DNA of 64,000 nucleotides from Sulfitobacter mediterraneus. GTDB taxonomy: Bacteria > Pseudomonadota > Alphaproteobacteria > Rhodobacterales > Rhodobacteraceae. The notes beneath the pieces are model-generated. The model had not been told where the DNA came from. It did not search any database and worked only from the letters and a program-made list of their open reading frames with translations. Shown here piece after piece: positions 45,349 through 55,035 of the stretch (position 1 is the stretch's first letter; each line of letters opens with the position of its first letter). Made by a program: the position numbers and the translations under genes. The stretch lies in NCBI RefSeq assembly GCF_016801775.1, contig NZ_CP069004.1, positions 2,914,001-2,978,000 of the forward strand, written 5' to 3'.

Positions 45349-46527
45349 TCAATCGGCATTATCGCGGCTGAAAAGGTACACCAAAAGCCCAAAGGCGAGG
45401 CTTCCGGCAAAAAGGACATAGACCGCAACATAGGGGCTGGCGGTGGTCGCCGCGCCGGGCAGGGCGGCACTATAGACCTTGCCGGAGAAGAATTGCGCGA
45501 CGCCCACGCCGCCGATGCTAAAGAGATTGAGCATGGTCACACCGCGCCCGATCAGATGCGGCGGTAGAAAGCTCCGCCCATGGGCCATGATCACCGGATA
45601 GGTCGCGCTGAAAAAGCCGATAATGCACAACATTGTTACGGACAGCGCGAGCGATTGCGCAGGCTGTGCAATCAGCACGGCACTTGCGACAAGGGTGATC
45701 ACCGTGCCCGCCACGATCATCCATTTGCGCGACGGCATAAGACGGTCTGCCGGACCATAAGCCAAGGCGCCGATGACCATCGCAATGCCCATCAGCAAGC
45801 TGGCCTGACCTACGGTGCTGGTCCCCGCGTCAAACACATCCGCCAGATAAGGCCCGATCCAAAGTCCGCGCACCGCACCGGAGATCGCATAGCTGACGCC
45901 CATGATCGGGAAAATGAACCACAGCGCCTGCAGCTTGAACAGCTCGGCCAGTGATCCCTTTGATTCGCCGATGACCTTTTGGGGATCACGCACAAAGAGA
46001 AACGCACCAAAGGCCACCAGTGCAGACACCGCCGCCAATGCCCAAAGCGCGTTGCGCCAGCCCAGCGTTTCGGCGGCCAGTGCCATCGGGTAGGAGGCGA
46101 CTAAATTGCCCAGACTGCCCAGCCCGACCATCATCGAAGCAAGGATAGCAAACTGCGCCGGCGGGTAATCGCGGGCAAAAATATAGTAAGAGGCCATCAG
46201 CACCGGTGAACATCCGATCCCGATCAGGGTCATGGCAATGCTGATATGCAAAGGCGTGGTCGCCAAAGCAAAGAGCGCCGCACCACCACTGCCGCCGATG
46301 AAAAGCGCCCATGCCGTCGTTCTTCTGGGTCCGATACTGTCCAGCGCTGCGCCCACGGGGATCTGCATGGCGGCAAAAGACAGGAACCAAAGTCCGGAGG
46401 CAAAGGCCAGATCATCAGGTGTCGCCCCGATGTCTTGCTCCAGTATGCTGGACAAGACCGCAAGAAAGGCGCGGAAAAATTGGCTCAACACATAGCCGAG
46501 CCCCAGAAGGAAAATTCCGGTGTTCAT
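45349..46527 (-). CDS. MFS transporter
   Basis: A 392-residue major facilitator with 12 predicted transmembrane segments; the start MNTGIFLLGLGYVLSQFFRA leads straight into helix 1. The sequence GAALDSIGPRRTTAWALF gives the loop 2-3 motif. ATG 46527 overlaps the stop of the upstream aldolase gene (ATGA, 46524-46527) and is preferred to the ATG at 46545. Its substrate may be the compound handled by the aldolase, but this is a guess. Confidence 0.9.
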   Translation of the reverse strand: MNTGIFLLGLGYVLSQFFRAFLAVLSSILEQDIGATPDDLAFASGLWFLSFAAMQIPVGAALDSIGPRRTTAWALFIGGSGGAALFALATTPLHISIAMTLIGIGCSPVLMASYYIFARDYPPAQFAILASMMVGLGSLGNLVASYPMALAAETLGWRNALWALAAVSALVAFGAFLFVRDPQKVIGESKGSLAELFKLQALWFIFPIMGVSYAISGAVRGLWIGPYLADVFDAGTSTVGQASLLMGIAMVIGALAYGPADRLMPSRKWMIVAGTVITLVASAVLIAQPAQSLALSVTMLCIIGFFSATYPVIMAHGRSFLPPHLIGRGVTMLNLFSIGGVGVAQFFSGKVYSAALPGAATTASPYVAVYVLFAGSLAFGLLVYLFSRDNAD

Positions 46528-47300
46528 GACTGGGATGCTTTCCATTTTGCGGTCAGGGCTTGCGCGCCATGGCTCAGGATCAGCACATCCGCCCCAACCG
46601 CCACAAAAAGCGCACCTGCCTCAATGGCCTCATTTGTCATTGGATCGTGCGTGGAGAGGATCCCCGGCGCCTTGCCTGCCGCGCGAATACGGCGCAACGC
46701 GTCCATGATCACCGTCTGAACGTCGGGATGCAGGGAATTGCCCATATGCCCCATATCCGCCGCCAGATCTGCCGGACCGATAAAGACACCATCCACCCCC
46801 TCGACCGCGAGGATTTCATCCAGCGCGGCGATGCCCTTGCGGTTCTCGACCTGCACCAGCAAGCAAATCTGTTCATCCGCAGTCTTGCCATAATCCTTAA
46901 TCTGGGAAAACCGCGAGGCGCGGGTCAAGGCATAGCCAACGCCCCGGTCGCCATGCGGCGGATAGGTCACGTCGCGCACCAATTGGCGGGCTTGTTCGGC
47001 GCTTTCGACCATTGGCACCAACACCGTTTGTGCACCCGCATCCAACACCTGTTTGAGCAGATAGGTCTCACCCACAGGCAATCGCACCACCGCATGGCTG
47101 TCTGATGCCTCAAGCACCTGCAACTGCGCGATAACAGACCGCAGATCATTTGGCCCGTGCTCTCCGTCGATGACCATCCAGTCAAATCCGGCGGTCCCCA
47201 TCAGCTCTGTGGAAAAGGTATCACCAAGGCCCAGCCAGCAGCCAAACTGCACTTGCCCGTTCCGGAGGGCGCTTTTGAACGGATTGGTTTTTGCGGGCAT
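46524..47300 (-). CDS. HpcH/HpaI aldolase family protein
   Basis: A 258-residue class II pyruvate aldolase of the HpcH/HpaI family. Family marks are GCWLGLGDTFSTELMGTAGFDW, VIDGEHGPNDLR and the metal-binding LVQVENRKGIAALDEILAVEGVDGVFIGPADLA (read in two halves at about 148-180). Such enzymes cleave 2-keto-3-deoxy or 4-hydroxy-2-oxo acids to pyruvate and an aldehyde. ATG 47300 has GAGGAAG upstream; a GTG at 47306 is the alternative. An MFS gene follows directly. Confidence 0.93.
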   Translation of the reverse strand: MPAKTNPFKSALRNGQVQFGCWLGLGDTFSTELMGTAGFDWMVIDGEHGPNDLRSVIAQLQVLEASDSHAVVRLPVGETYLLKQVLDAGAQTVLVPMVESAEQARQLVRDVTYPPHGDRGVGYALTRASRFSQIKDYGKTADEQICLLVQVENRKGIAALDEILAVEGVDGVFIGPADLAADMGHMGNSLHPDVQTVIMDALRRIRAAGKAPGILSTHDPMTNEAIEAGALFVAVGADVLILSHGAQALTAKWKASQS

Positions 47301-47409
47301 GATCACTTCCTCGGCAAGGGGTGCTGCACCCTAGACAAGGTTAATCGGGATTGACCAGAGGGAACAATGTACCAATTTTTGATGTGCTCGGAGGTTTGCA
47401 GAACACCGT

Positions 47410-48114
47410 TCAGATCACCTTGATCACGTCTTTGTCGATGGCCAACATATAGCCGCGCCGTGCGATGTTCTTGACCAACAGCTCTGACACCAGTTGATTG
47501 CCCAAGGTATCGCGCAGCCGTTTGATGCGGGTTGCCCCTGCGGCCTCGTCGCAATCTGCGGCGCTGCGGCCCGATATCACGCCTTCGATTTCAGAGCCCG
47601 ACATGACCTCATCATCCATTCGCGCCTCGGCCAGCACGGAAAGGGTTTCCATCGCCGCGCCGGTCAGTTTGAAGCCAAAGTTGTTGAGGTAAACGGTGTT
47701 CTCTTCACGGCTGATCAGCAGGGAATTGACCTGAATGCCCGCCCGCTCAATCTGTGCCATGCGGCGGTTGAACCCGATGAGCAGAACCAGAAAAACCAGC
47801 GCCGCGATCAGCATCGCACTGGCAAAGACCAGCAGCACAAAGATCACCACGCGGTAGCTGTTCAACGTGTCGGAAAAAGCCGTGCCGGATTGCGCGAGAA
47901 TCTCCAGCAGTTTGATCTCGGCACCGCTGGTCAGATCATCATTTTCAACAAAGATCCGTTCCACCTGCGCATTGAACTGGTTTGCATCCGGCAAAGCCCA
48001 GAACAGCAAAACCGCGCCAAGCAACAGGAGGGCAACAATAGCCGCGATGCCGCCGCCTACAAATCGCCCGCCAAAGCGGCGCATATCAGAAGCGGAGGTA
48101 GTTTGATCCGGCAC
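47410..48114 (-). CDS. Two-TM membrane protein with C-terminal OmpR-type winged-helix domain
   Basis: A 234-residue protein. Topology: short cytoplasmic N-terminus, transmembrane helix 1 (about 21-41), a loop of about 45 residues outside, transmembrane helix 2 (about 88-114), and a C-terminal cytoplasmic domain (145-228). The latter looks like the winged-helix of OmpR/PhoB regulators: LTGAAMETLSVLAEARMDDE, SGSEIEGVISG, ATRIKRLRDTLGNQLVSELL and IARRGYMLAID. This order is the reverse of CadC/ToxR, where the DNA-binding domain is N-terminal. The GTG at 48114 is preferred because GGAAAGGAAAGACA precedes it; ATGs at 48162, 48138 and 48084 are alternatives. It overlaps the secreted gene upstream. 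Confidence 0.75.
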   Translation of the reverse strand: MPDQTTSASDMRRFGGRFVGGGIAAIVALLLLGAVLLFWALPDANQFNAQVERIFVENDDLTSGAEIKLLEILAQSGTAFSDTLNSYRVVIFVLLVFASAMLIAALVFLVLLIGFNRRMAQIERAGIQVNSLLISREENTVYLNNFGFKLTGAAMETLSVLAEARMDDEVMSGSEIEGVISGRSAADCDEAAGATRIKRLRDTLGNQLVSELLVKNIARRGYMLAIDKDVIKVI

Positions 48115-48376
48115 TGTCTTTCCTTTCCGCCAATCCATCGGGGCCAAATACCCCCAGAACATTCAGCAAGGTCCAACCCTGCTGGGCCAATCTGGTGGCC
48201 AATTCTGATGCAGCTCCTGCCGGAGTACATGCACCGTTGATCTGCGCGACACCGTAATGCAGGCGCAGGGGATTGTCCTGTTTGGCCTTGTAATCAGCAT
48301 AGCAATCCGCAGCCGAGGCGGGCTGCGCAAGGCCAATCGCAAAGGCGAGGGCAAAAGAGATAATGGCGTGTTTCAT
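48086..48376 (-). CDS. Small secreted protein (96 aa)
   Basis: A 96-residue exported protein with a signal peptide cut near QPASA-ADCYAD. The mature part of about 73 residues has two Cys (DCYADYKAK and INGACTPAG), likely a disulfide, then ELATRLAQQGWTLLNVLGVF. It precedes and overlaps (by about 29 bp with the GTG start) the membrane winged-helix gene, so the two are probably translated together. I do not recognise the family; a periplasmic partner or ligand of that protein is one possibility. Confidence 0.75.
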   Translation of the reverse strand: MKHAIISFALAFAIGLAQPASAADCYADYKAKQDNPLRLHYGVAQINGACTPAGAASELATRLAQQGWTLLNVLGVFGPDGLAERKDSAGSNYLRF

Positions 48377-48561
48377 GACACCTTCCTGCGCTTTTGCAGG
48401 GCGTTATTCAATATCCAAGGCGATTGAGCTGCGATGATATCGGATAACACCCCGCTGTTATTGCCTGTCTCAAAGGGGCTGGCCCACCCTGAGGTCAGAG
48501 CATCCCTCCATCCCGCTCTTGCACGGGGTTCCCGCGCAGACCTGAAGAAAGGATCAGACCC

Positions 48562-49059
48562 ATGTACCGCAGATTTATCGCCACTATCGCCGCCGCGTCG
48601 ATTGCCATTACCGCATTTGGGGCCATGCCTGCCCGCGCAGACAATGACGACGCCGCCCGCGCCCTGGCCGCCCTGTTGGGCATCGCGATTGTGGGCAAGA
48701 TCATTCACGACAACAAAAAAGACAAGAAAGCACATCACTACGAGAAGAACCACGTTACGAAGAACCACGTGCCGCAATACAATCAACCCAGCTACAAGCC
48801 GCCGCGCTATCAGCCAAAGCCGCGCCCGCTGCCGCGCCGGGTGGATCGCAAGTTGCTGCCAGGAAAGTGTTTCCACAGCTACCGGACAGGGCAAGGCAAA
48901 GTGCGGATGTTTGGCCGCCGGTGCCTGAAGAACAACTATGACTTCGTGAACCGCCTGCCCCGTCAATGTCTCTACGTGTTTGACACCCCGCGCGGCAACC
49001 GCCGCGGATATGAAGCCCGCTGTCTGCGGGATCGGGGATACCGCTTGGCCCGCAGGTAA
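48562..49059 (+). CDS. Basic, Cys-containing secreted protein with two degenerate repeats
   Basis: A 165-residue exported protein: signal peptide to about ARAD (residues 1-27), then a hydrophobic patch (ALAALLGIAIVGKIIHDN), a Lys/His/Pro-rich linker (about 50-92), and two similar Cys units, GKCFHSYRTGQGKVRMFGRR and RQCLYVFDTPRGNRRGYEAR, each followed by CL and a run ending in Tyr. Four Cys could form two disulfides. The pI is very high. It is divergent from the small secreted gene. No family is recognised with confidence, but similar proteins occur in roseobacters. Confidence 0.78.
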   Translation: MYRRFIATIAAASIAITAFGAMPARADNDDAARALAALLGIAIVGKIIHDNKKDKKAHHYEKNHVTKNHVPQYNQPSYKPPRYQPKPRPLPRRVDRKLLPGKCFHSYRTGQGKVRMFGRRCLKNNYDFVNRLPRQCLYVFDTPRGNRRGYEARCLRDRGYRLARR

Positions 49060-49161
49060 CTGCGTGCCCGGGCCGGTGGCGCGCCCCCGTGCCGCCGGTT
49101 GGAGGCGGGAGAGTGTTCGGGCAGTCTTCCGCCTTCAAAACAGTAACGAGTAAACTGTTGC

Positions 49162-49193
49162 AGACAGCCCGGCCCTTGTGGTTCGGGCTGTCT
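49162..49193. terminator. Hairpin between the Cys protein gene and rnhB
   Basis: AGACAGCCCG pairs with CGGGCTGTCT around a 12-base loop, 103 bp after the secreted-protein stop. The strong 10-bp stem could be a terminator or leader structure of rnhB; the T-tract after it is poor. Confidence 0.45.
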
Positions 49194-49210
49194 TGCGGTT
49201 TGGGTGTGCC

Positions 49211-49825
49211 ATGACACCTGATTTTTCATTTGAGCGTGCCGCCTTGGCACAAGGATACAGCCGTATTGCAGGCGTAGACGAGGTGGGGCGCGGACCGCTT
49301 GCCGGTCCTGTGACCGCCGCTGCTGTGGTACTGGACCCAGCGCAAATTCCCGATGGGCTGAACGATTCAAAAAAATTGTCGAAGAAAGCCCGCGCACGTC
49401 TTTATGACGAGATCTTGCGGGTGGCGGATGTGTCGATTGCCCATGCCACTGTCGAAGAGATTGACGAACACAATATCCTGCGGGCCAGCCACATCGCGAT
49501 GATCCGGGCGCTGGACGGGCTCAAGACGCCTGCGGATTATGCCCTGATCGATGGCAATATGATCCCGCGCGGTTTGAATCTTCCATCCCAGACAATTGTC
49601 AAAGGCGACAGCCTCTCGCAGTCGATTTCAGCGGCTTCAATTATGGCAAAAATTTGTCGGGATTGTGTCATGTTGTCATTGGCGCAACAGCATCCCGGTT
49701 ATGGATGGGAAACCAACATGGGATATGGCTCAAAAAAGCACATGGATGCGCTGCAAAAACTTGGTGTCACCCCACACCATAGACGTTCGTTCAAACCGGT
49801 CCACAATATCTTGTATCAAGAATAA
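49211..49825 (+). CDS. rnhB: Ribonuclease HII
   Basis: A 204-residue RNase HII that removes ribonucleotides from DNA. The active-site motif RIAGVDEVGRGPLAGPV is at about residues 19-35, then LNDSKKLSKKAR and VKGDSLSQSISAASIMAK. The C-terminus HHRRSFKPVHNIL fits the family. ATG 49211 gives the usual length; the open frame goes back to a GTG at 49178. It lies 100 bp upstream of ccrM, the order found in many Rhodobacteraceae. Confidence 0.96.
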   Translation: MTPDFSFERAALAQGYSRIAGVDEVGRGPLAGPVTAAAVVLDPAQIPDGLNDSKKLSKKARARLYDEILRVADVSIAHATVEEIDEHNILRASHIAMIRALDGLKTPADYALIDGNMIPRGLNLPSQTIVKGDSLSQSISAASIMAKICRDCVMLSLAQQHPGYGWETNMGYGSKKHMDALQKLGVTPHHRRSFKPVHNILYQE

Positions 49826-49832
49826 AACTTAA

Positions 49833-51029
<1,197 letters not shown>

Positions 51030-51103
51030 ACACCCAAACAATCGAACACCGCCGGTGCCCGCGACCTTCTTGCCGAAGGATCGCCCTGAAGGGCACTCAC
51101 CTT

Positions 51104-51129
51104 GCCCCGCCTTTTGGCGGGGCTTTTTT
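51104..51129 (+). terminator. Rho-independent terminator after ccrM
   Basis: GCCCCGCC-TTTT-GGCGGGGC followed by TTTTTT, an 8-bp GC-rich stem with a short loop about 75 bp after the ccrM stop. Its end overlaps the stop of the convergent GFA gene. Confidence 0.92.
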
Positions 51130-51514
51130 ATTTGAGCGTGGATTGATCCACGACGGCCACGTCCGGCAGCGGATAATAGTCGCCCTTGTCATCGGGATAA
51201 AGTTGACGGTCCATCGACAAACCGCTGGCCCCGTCAATGGACCCGGCCATGACCGAAATGTTTTCACTGGTCTCTTCGGTCCAGAACATCTGGCTGCCGC
51301 ATGTACCACAAAACCCGCGACGCGCGGTTTCTGACGATTTGAACCAGGTCAGGAGGTCCTGTCCGGTGATGGTGATACTGGATTTGGCCGTTTGGGTGGC
51401 GGCAACGTAATGCCCCGAAGATTTCCGGCACTGCGTACAATGGCACCCGACAACCGGACGGGGCGACCCCGATATTTCGTATTCAACGAGACCACAAAGA
51501 CAACTTCCGCGCAT
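51128..51514 (-). CDS. GFA family (CENP-V/GFA) zinc-binding protein
   Basis: A 128-residue GFA-fold protein. Cys sets are GSCLCGLVEYEISG, VVGCHCTQCRKSSGHYV and FCGTCGSQMFWTEE, the same layout as the member at 27813-28205. It ends tail-to-tail with ccrM's terminator. It is a single minus-strand gene. Substrate unknown. Confidence 0.9.
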   Translation of the reverse strand: MRGSCLCGLVEYEISGSPRPVVGCHCTQCRKSSGHYVAATQTAKSSITITGQDLLTWFKSSETARRGFCGTCGSQMFWTEETSENISVMAGSIDGASGLSMDRQLYPDDKGDYYPLPDVAVVDQSTLK

Positions 51515-51624
51515 AGACCCCTCCTGCGGTTTTCTGGCAGATTAGGTCTGTTTGGCGGGCCTTGCCGTGCAAATGCGAACCCAATCCGCACTGGCGCGAC
51601 CCGCAACGCAAAACGCGGGGTGGA

Positions 51625-52062
51625 TCAGTTGGCGGTCTGTTGGGCCCTGATCCTTGATCCCGTGCCGATGGGTGACATCACCGCGTGAATGTAGCGGCCG
51701 TCAAATTCTGTTTTCGACAGGACATAGGCCACGCCCGCCGAATGCGCCTTTTCCCACATAAAGGGCGAGGGCCAGTCACTGACCATTATGATGGGGATCT
51801 GTGCAAGCATGGGGTCTTCGGCCAGTTCCAAAACGAAATTCGCACCCAGCCCGTCAGGTAGATTGTTGTCGAGTAGGATCAGTGTGATCTGCTGCCGGCT
51901 GAGCGCAACGCGTGCAGACCGCAGGGTTGCGGCCACTTCCACCTGCAGATCATGGTGGGACTTTCCGATAATCCGGGTCAAACGTTCCCGGTCAAATTCG
52001 CTGTCTTCAATAATCAGGCAGGTGCCTGATGGTTTGGACCTAGATCGCATGTTGGTTTGCAT
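51625..52062 (-). CDS. Single-domain response regulator (receiver)
   Basis: A 145-residue CheY-like receiver with no output domain. The acidic pair is in CLIIEDSEFDRERL, the phospho-acceptor Asp in LILLDNNLPDGLGANF, the conserved Ser/Thr in IIMVSDWPS and the Lys in YVLSKTEFDG. ATG 52062 is used; ATG 52050 is an alternative. No histidine kinase is adjacent. It lies 67 bp downstream of alkB on the same strand. Confidence 0.9.
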   Translation of the reverse strand: MQTNMRSRSKPSGTCLIIEDSEFDRERLTRIIGKSHHDLQVEVAATLRSARVALSRQQITLILLDNNLPDGLGANFVLELAEDPMLAQIPIIMVSDWPSPFMWEKAHSAGVAYVLSKTEFDGRYIHAVMSPIGTGSRIRAQQTAN

Positions 52063-52129
52063 GACACCCCCCGGTGACGGCTGATGTCACAGGGATGGCA
52101 GACAAGTCTTAAGAAAGCGTTCGGACAGC

Positions 52130-53275
52130 TCAGCGGGGCATCGGGGTGCGGCGCTTGTTGTAGTCGTGCCAATCGGTGATTTCAGGATAGTACATCTCGC
52201 GCCAATTGCGCACGCGGGGGTTCATGATCCGCTTGAACAAGGGCGGCACCATCGCGGCCATAGTCATCACCGGATAGCCATAGGGCAGTTGCGGTGCCTG
52301 ATCGGTGCCGTAGGTCTGCAACACCGGAAAGCGGCGGTCAGGCTTGTAGTGGTGATCGGAATGCCGCTGTAGATTGATCAGTAGCCAGTTTGACGCCCGG
52401 TGCGCCGCATTCCACGAATGGCGCGGTTGCACATGTTCGTATTTTCCATCACCCAGATGTTTGCGCGTCAGCCCATAGTGTTCAATGTAATTGACCAGCT
52501 CAAGCTGCCAGATGGCGACGCCCGCCTGAACCACAAACAACAGCAGACCCGTCATGCCGCCAAGGATCAGCGCCAACAGTAAGAACCCGCCTTGCAACGC
52601 CCAATAGCGAAAGAACGGATTGCGGCGGTCGGTCCAAGGCAGGTCTTTGCGCGCCAGCATCTGCGCCTCCGCCCGAAAGGCCGAAACAAGTGATTGCCGC
52701 AAGACGCGCGGATAAAACCTGTGAAACCCCTCATTGTATCTCGCGGTCACCGGATCACGGGGCGTTGCGACATAGCGGTGATGCACCAAAAGATGTTCGG
52801 AACGGAAATGTGAATAGAGCACCATCGCCAGCAGGATATCTGCCCACCAACGTTCCAGATTGTTTTTCTGGTGCATCAATTCGTGGCTGTAGTTGATCCC
52901 GATGGTGCCGGTTACAACCCCAACCCCCATGAACAGAAACACCCGTTCTGCCGTGCCCAGATGCTCGGCCTGCGGCACATAATAGATCAGGCCAAAAACC
53001 GTCACGGTCTGCGCGGGCACCCAGATCAGCGTGATCAGGCGATACCAGAACAAATCATCATCGGTCGCCTCAAGATCGGCATTGTCGAGGTCCAGACCCA
53101 GCACCGCATCCAGCAGCGAAAACAAGAACCACGTCACAATCGGCAAAAGAGCAATCGACCAGCCGCCCACCACTGCGCAGATCCAGGTCAGCGGGATCAG
53201 GCCAAGGGACAACCAGAACGGAAGGGCGCGGGACAGTCGCGCCAGGTCTTGCGGTGCGATAATGGTGTTTGGCAT
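52130..53275 (-). CDS. alkB: Alkane 1-monooxygenase (AlkB family)
   Basis: A 381-residue integral membrane diiron hydroxylase. Histidine boxes are NYSHELMHQKN, HLLVHHRYVA and LQRHSDHHYKP, and the NYIEHYGLTR motif of true AlkB is present. About six transmembrane helices are visible. It hydroxylates medium-chain alkanes at the terminal carbon, using rubredoxin as electron donor. No rubredoxin or rubredoxin reductase gene is in the window, so partners must be elsewhere. Confidence 0.94.
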   Translation of the reverse strand: MPNTIIAPQDLARLSRALPFWLSLGLIPLTWICAVVGGWSIALLPIVTWFLFSLLDAVLGLDLDNADLEATDDDLFWYRLITLIWVPAQTVTVFGLIYYVPQAEHLGTAERVFLFMGVGVVTGTIGINYSHELMHQKNNLERWWADILLAMVLYSHFRSEHLLVHHRYVATPRDPVTARYNEGFHRFYPRVLRQSLVSAFRAEAQMLARKDLPWTDRRNPFFRYWALQGGFLLLALILGGMTGLLLFVVQAGVAIWQLELVNYIEHYGLTRKHLGDGKYEHVQPRHSWNAAHRASNWLLINLQRHSDHHYKPDRRFPVLQTYGTDQAPQLPYGYPVMTMAAMVPPLFKRIMNPRVRNWREMYYPEITDWHDYNKRRTPMPR

Positions 53276-53353
53276 CGGGGCTCCTGCCGGCTTTGTGGCG
53301 TGTTCGAGGTTGATATACCGTAAACGGCGGCCCTCTCAAACACTGACGCCGCG

Positions 53354-54421
53354 CTATTTGCGCGACAAATCGAACGCCTTGCGCATGACCGTTGGCAGAT
53401 CGGAAGGCCGGAAATTTGCAGGCGGGACAAAGGTGCCGACGCTGGGTTCGGCATCGGCGGCAACAGCGCCGACTTGAACGCTCAACATCAGGTGGAAATG
53501 GGTAAAGGTATGGCGCACTTCGCCGTCAATGGGCCGCCAATCACCCTGCACGGGAGGCACGCCCAATGGTCGATCTTTGTCCACGTCCAGCCATTCCGAT
53601 CCTGGCCAGCCAAGCATCCCGCCCAGCAACCCCTTGTCCGGACGGGTTTCCAGCAGCCACGCCCCATCGGCCCTTTGTGCGAGATAGACAGTTCCGTGCC
53701 GCACAGGTTTGGGCTTTTTCGGGGTTTTCTTTGGCAGTCCCGCCGCCGTGCCCCGTGCTCGTGACAGGCAGGGGTCGCGCCAGGGGCAAATACCGCACGC
53801 GGGCGATTTGGGGCTACAGATCGTTGCGCCAAGGTCCATCACGGCTTGGGCATAATCGCCCGGACGGTTTTGCGGTGTCAGTGCTTCGGCAAGCGTCATC
53901 AGCTCAGGCTTGGCTGCGGGCAGCGGTGTGTGGACGTCGTGAAGGCGGGCCATCACACGCTCCACATTGCCATCCAGAACGGTGCGCGGCGCATCAAAGG
54001 CGATGGAGGACACCGCCGCCGCCGTATAGGGGCCGATGCCGGGCAATTTGAGCAACGCATCATGATCTGCAGGAAATGCGCCGCCATGGTCCGCAACCAC
54101 CACCCTTGCGCATTTCAACAGGTTACGGGCCCGCGCATAATACCCCAGCCCGGCCCATTCCCCCATCACATCGGCATCCTCGGCACCGGCCAGGTCCGCA
54201 ACAGTGGGCCAGCGGTCGATAAAACGTGTGAAATAGTCCCGCACCGCCGCAACAGTGGTCTGTTGCAACATGATCTCGCTCATCCAGACGTGATAGGGAT
54301 CGGGCCTTTGTCCTGCCTTGCGATCTGCAGGGGCCACACGCCACGGCATCTGGCGGGCATGTATGTCATACCAATACAGCAAGATGCGCGGCAGATCGCC
54401 TGTCTGGTCTGTTTCACGCAT
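53354..54421 (-). CDS. mutY: A/G-specific adenine glycosylase
   Basis: A 355-residue MutY that removes adenine opposite 8-oxoguanine. The helix-hairpin-helix is LLKLPGIGPYTAAAV, and the four [4Fe-4S] cysteines are spaced C-x6-C-x2-C-x5-C in CSPKSPACGICPWRDPCLSR. The C-terminal NUDIX-like domain has LLETRPDKGLLGGMLGWPGSEW. It is divergent from the DUF721 gene, 83 bp between starts. Confidence 0.97.
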   Translation of the reverse strand: MRETDQTGDLPRILLYWYDIHARQMPWRVAPADRKAGQRPDPYHVWMSEIMLQQTTVAAVRDYFTRFIDRWPTVADLAGAEDADVMGEWAGLGYYARARNLLKCARVVVADHGGAFPADHDALLKLPGIGPYTAAAVSSIAFDAPRTVLDGNVERVMARLHDVHTPLPAAKPELMTLAEALTPQNRPGDYAQAVMDLGATICSPKSPACGICPWRDPCLSRARGTAAGLPKKTPKKPKPVRHGTVYLAQRADGAWLLETRPDKGLLGGMLGWPGSEWLDVDKDRPLGVPPVQGDWRPIDGEVRHTFTHFHLMLSVQVGAVAADAEPSVGTFVPPANFRPSDLPTVMRKAFDLSRK

Positions 54422-54504
54422 TCTTTATAGCTCCGCTGTCGCTCTGGGCTGGTGATACGGGGGCAAACCATTATGTTGAACCCGATCCAAAGGGAAACAT
54501 AGTC

Positions 54505-55014
54505 ATGCGGCCACGGCGCGCCAGTACAAAAGGGTTCAAACGGACGGACAGCCTGCTGACCGACCAGATCCGCCGTGCCAGCGAGACCCGTGGCTTTGCT
54601 CAATCACGCCTGCTGACCCAATGGGCCGAAATTGCGGGCGAAGATATTGCCGCCATCGCCCGTCCGGTAGAGGTTGGCTATGGCCGGGGCGGAATGGGTG
54701 CGACATTGACCCTGCTGACAACCGGGGCCAATGCGCCGATGCTGGAAATGCAGAAGGAAAAACTGCGCCAGAAGGTGAACGCGATCTATGGCTACAACGC
54801 CATTGCCCGCGTGCGGATCACCCAAACCGCCGCCACCGGCTTTGCCGAAGGCAAGGTGGATTTTTCCCATCAAAAACCCAAGGCACAGCCCCCCGAACCT
54901 GACCCCGCGCTGCGGCAAAAAGCGGCGGCGACAGTGGGCCCAGTATCGGACGATGGTCTGCGCGAAGCCCTTGCGCGGCTGGGCGAGAACATATTGAACA
55001 AGAACAAACGCTGA
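54505..55014 (+). CDS. DUF721 (DciA-like) protein
   Basis: A 169-residue DUF721 protein. The family core is SRLLTQWAEIAGEDIAAIARPVEV, then a beta-strand with GATLTLLTTGANAPMLEMQK and a helix EKLRQKVNAIYGYNAIARVR. DciA-type proteins load the replicative helicase in many bacteria. The C-terminal half (about 105-169) is Pro- and charge-rich. It precedes the DsbA-like gene by 21 bp. Confidence 0.9.
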   Translation: MRPRRASTKGFKRTDSLLTDQIRRASETRGFAQSRLLTQWAEIAGEDIAAIARPVEVGYGRGGMGATLTLLTTGANAPMLEMQKEKLRQKVNAIYGYNAIARVRITQTAATGFAEGKVDFSHQKPKAQPPEPDPALRQKAAATVGPVSDDGLREALARLGENILNKNKR

Positions 55015-55035
55015 AGAGCTGACAAAGGAAACGAC

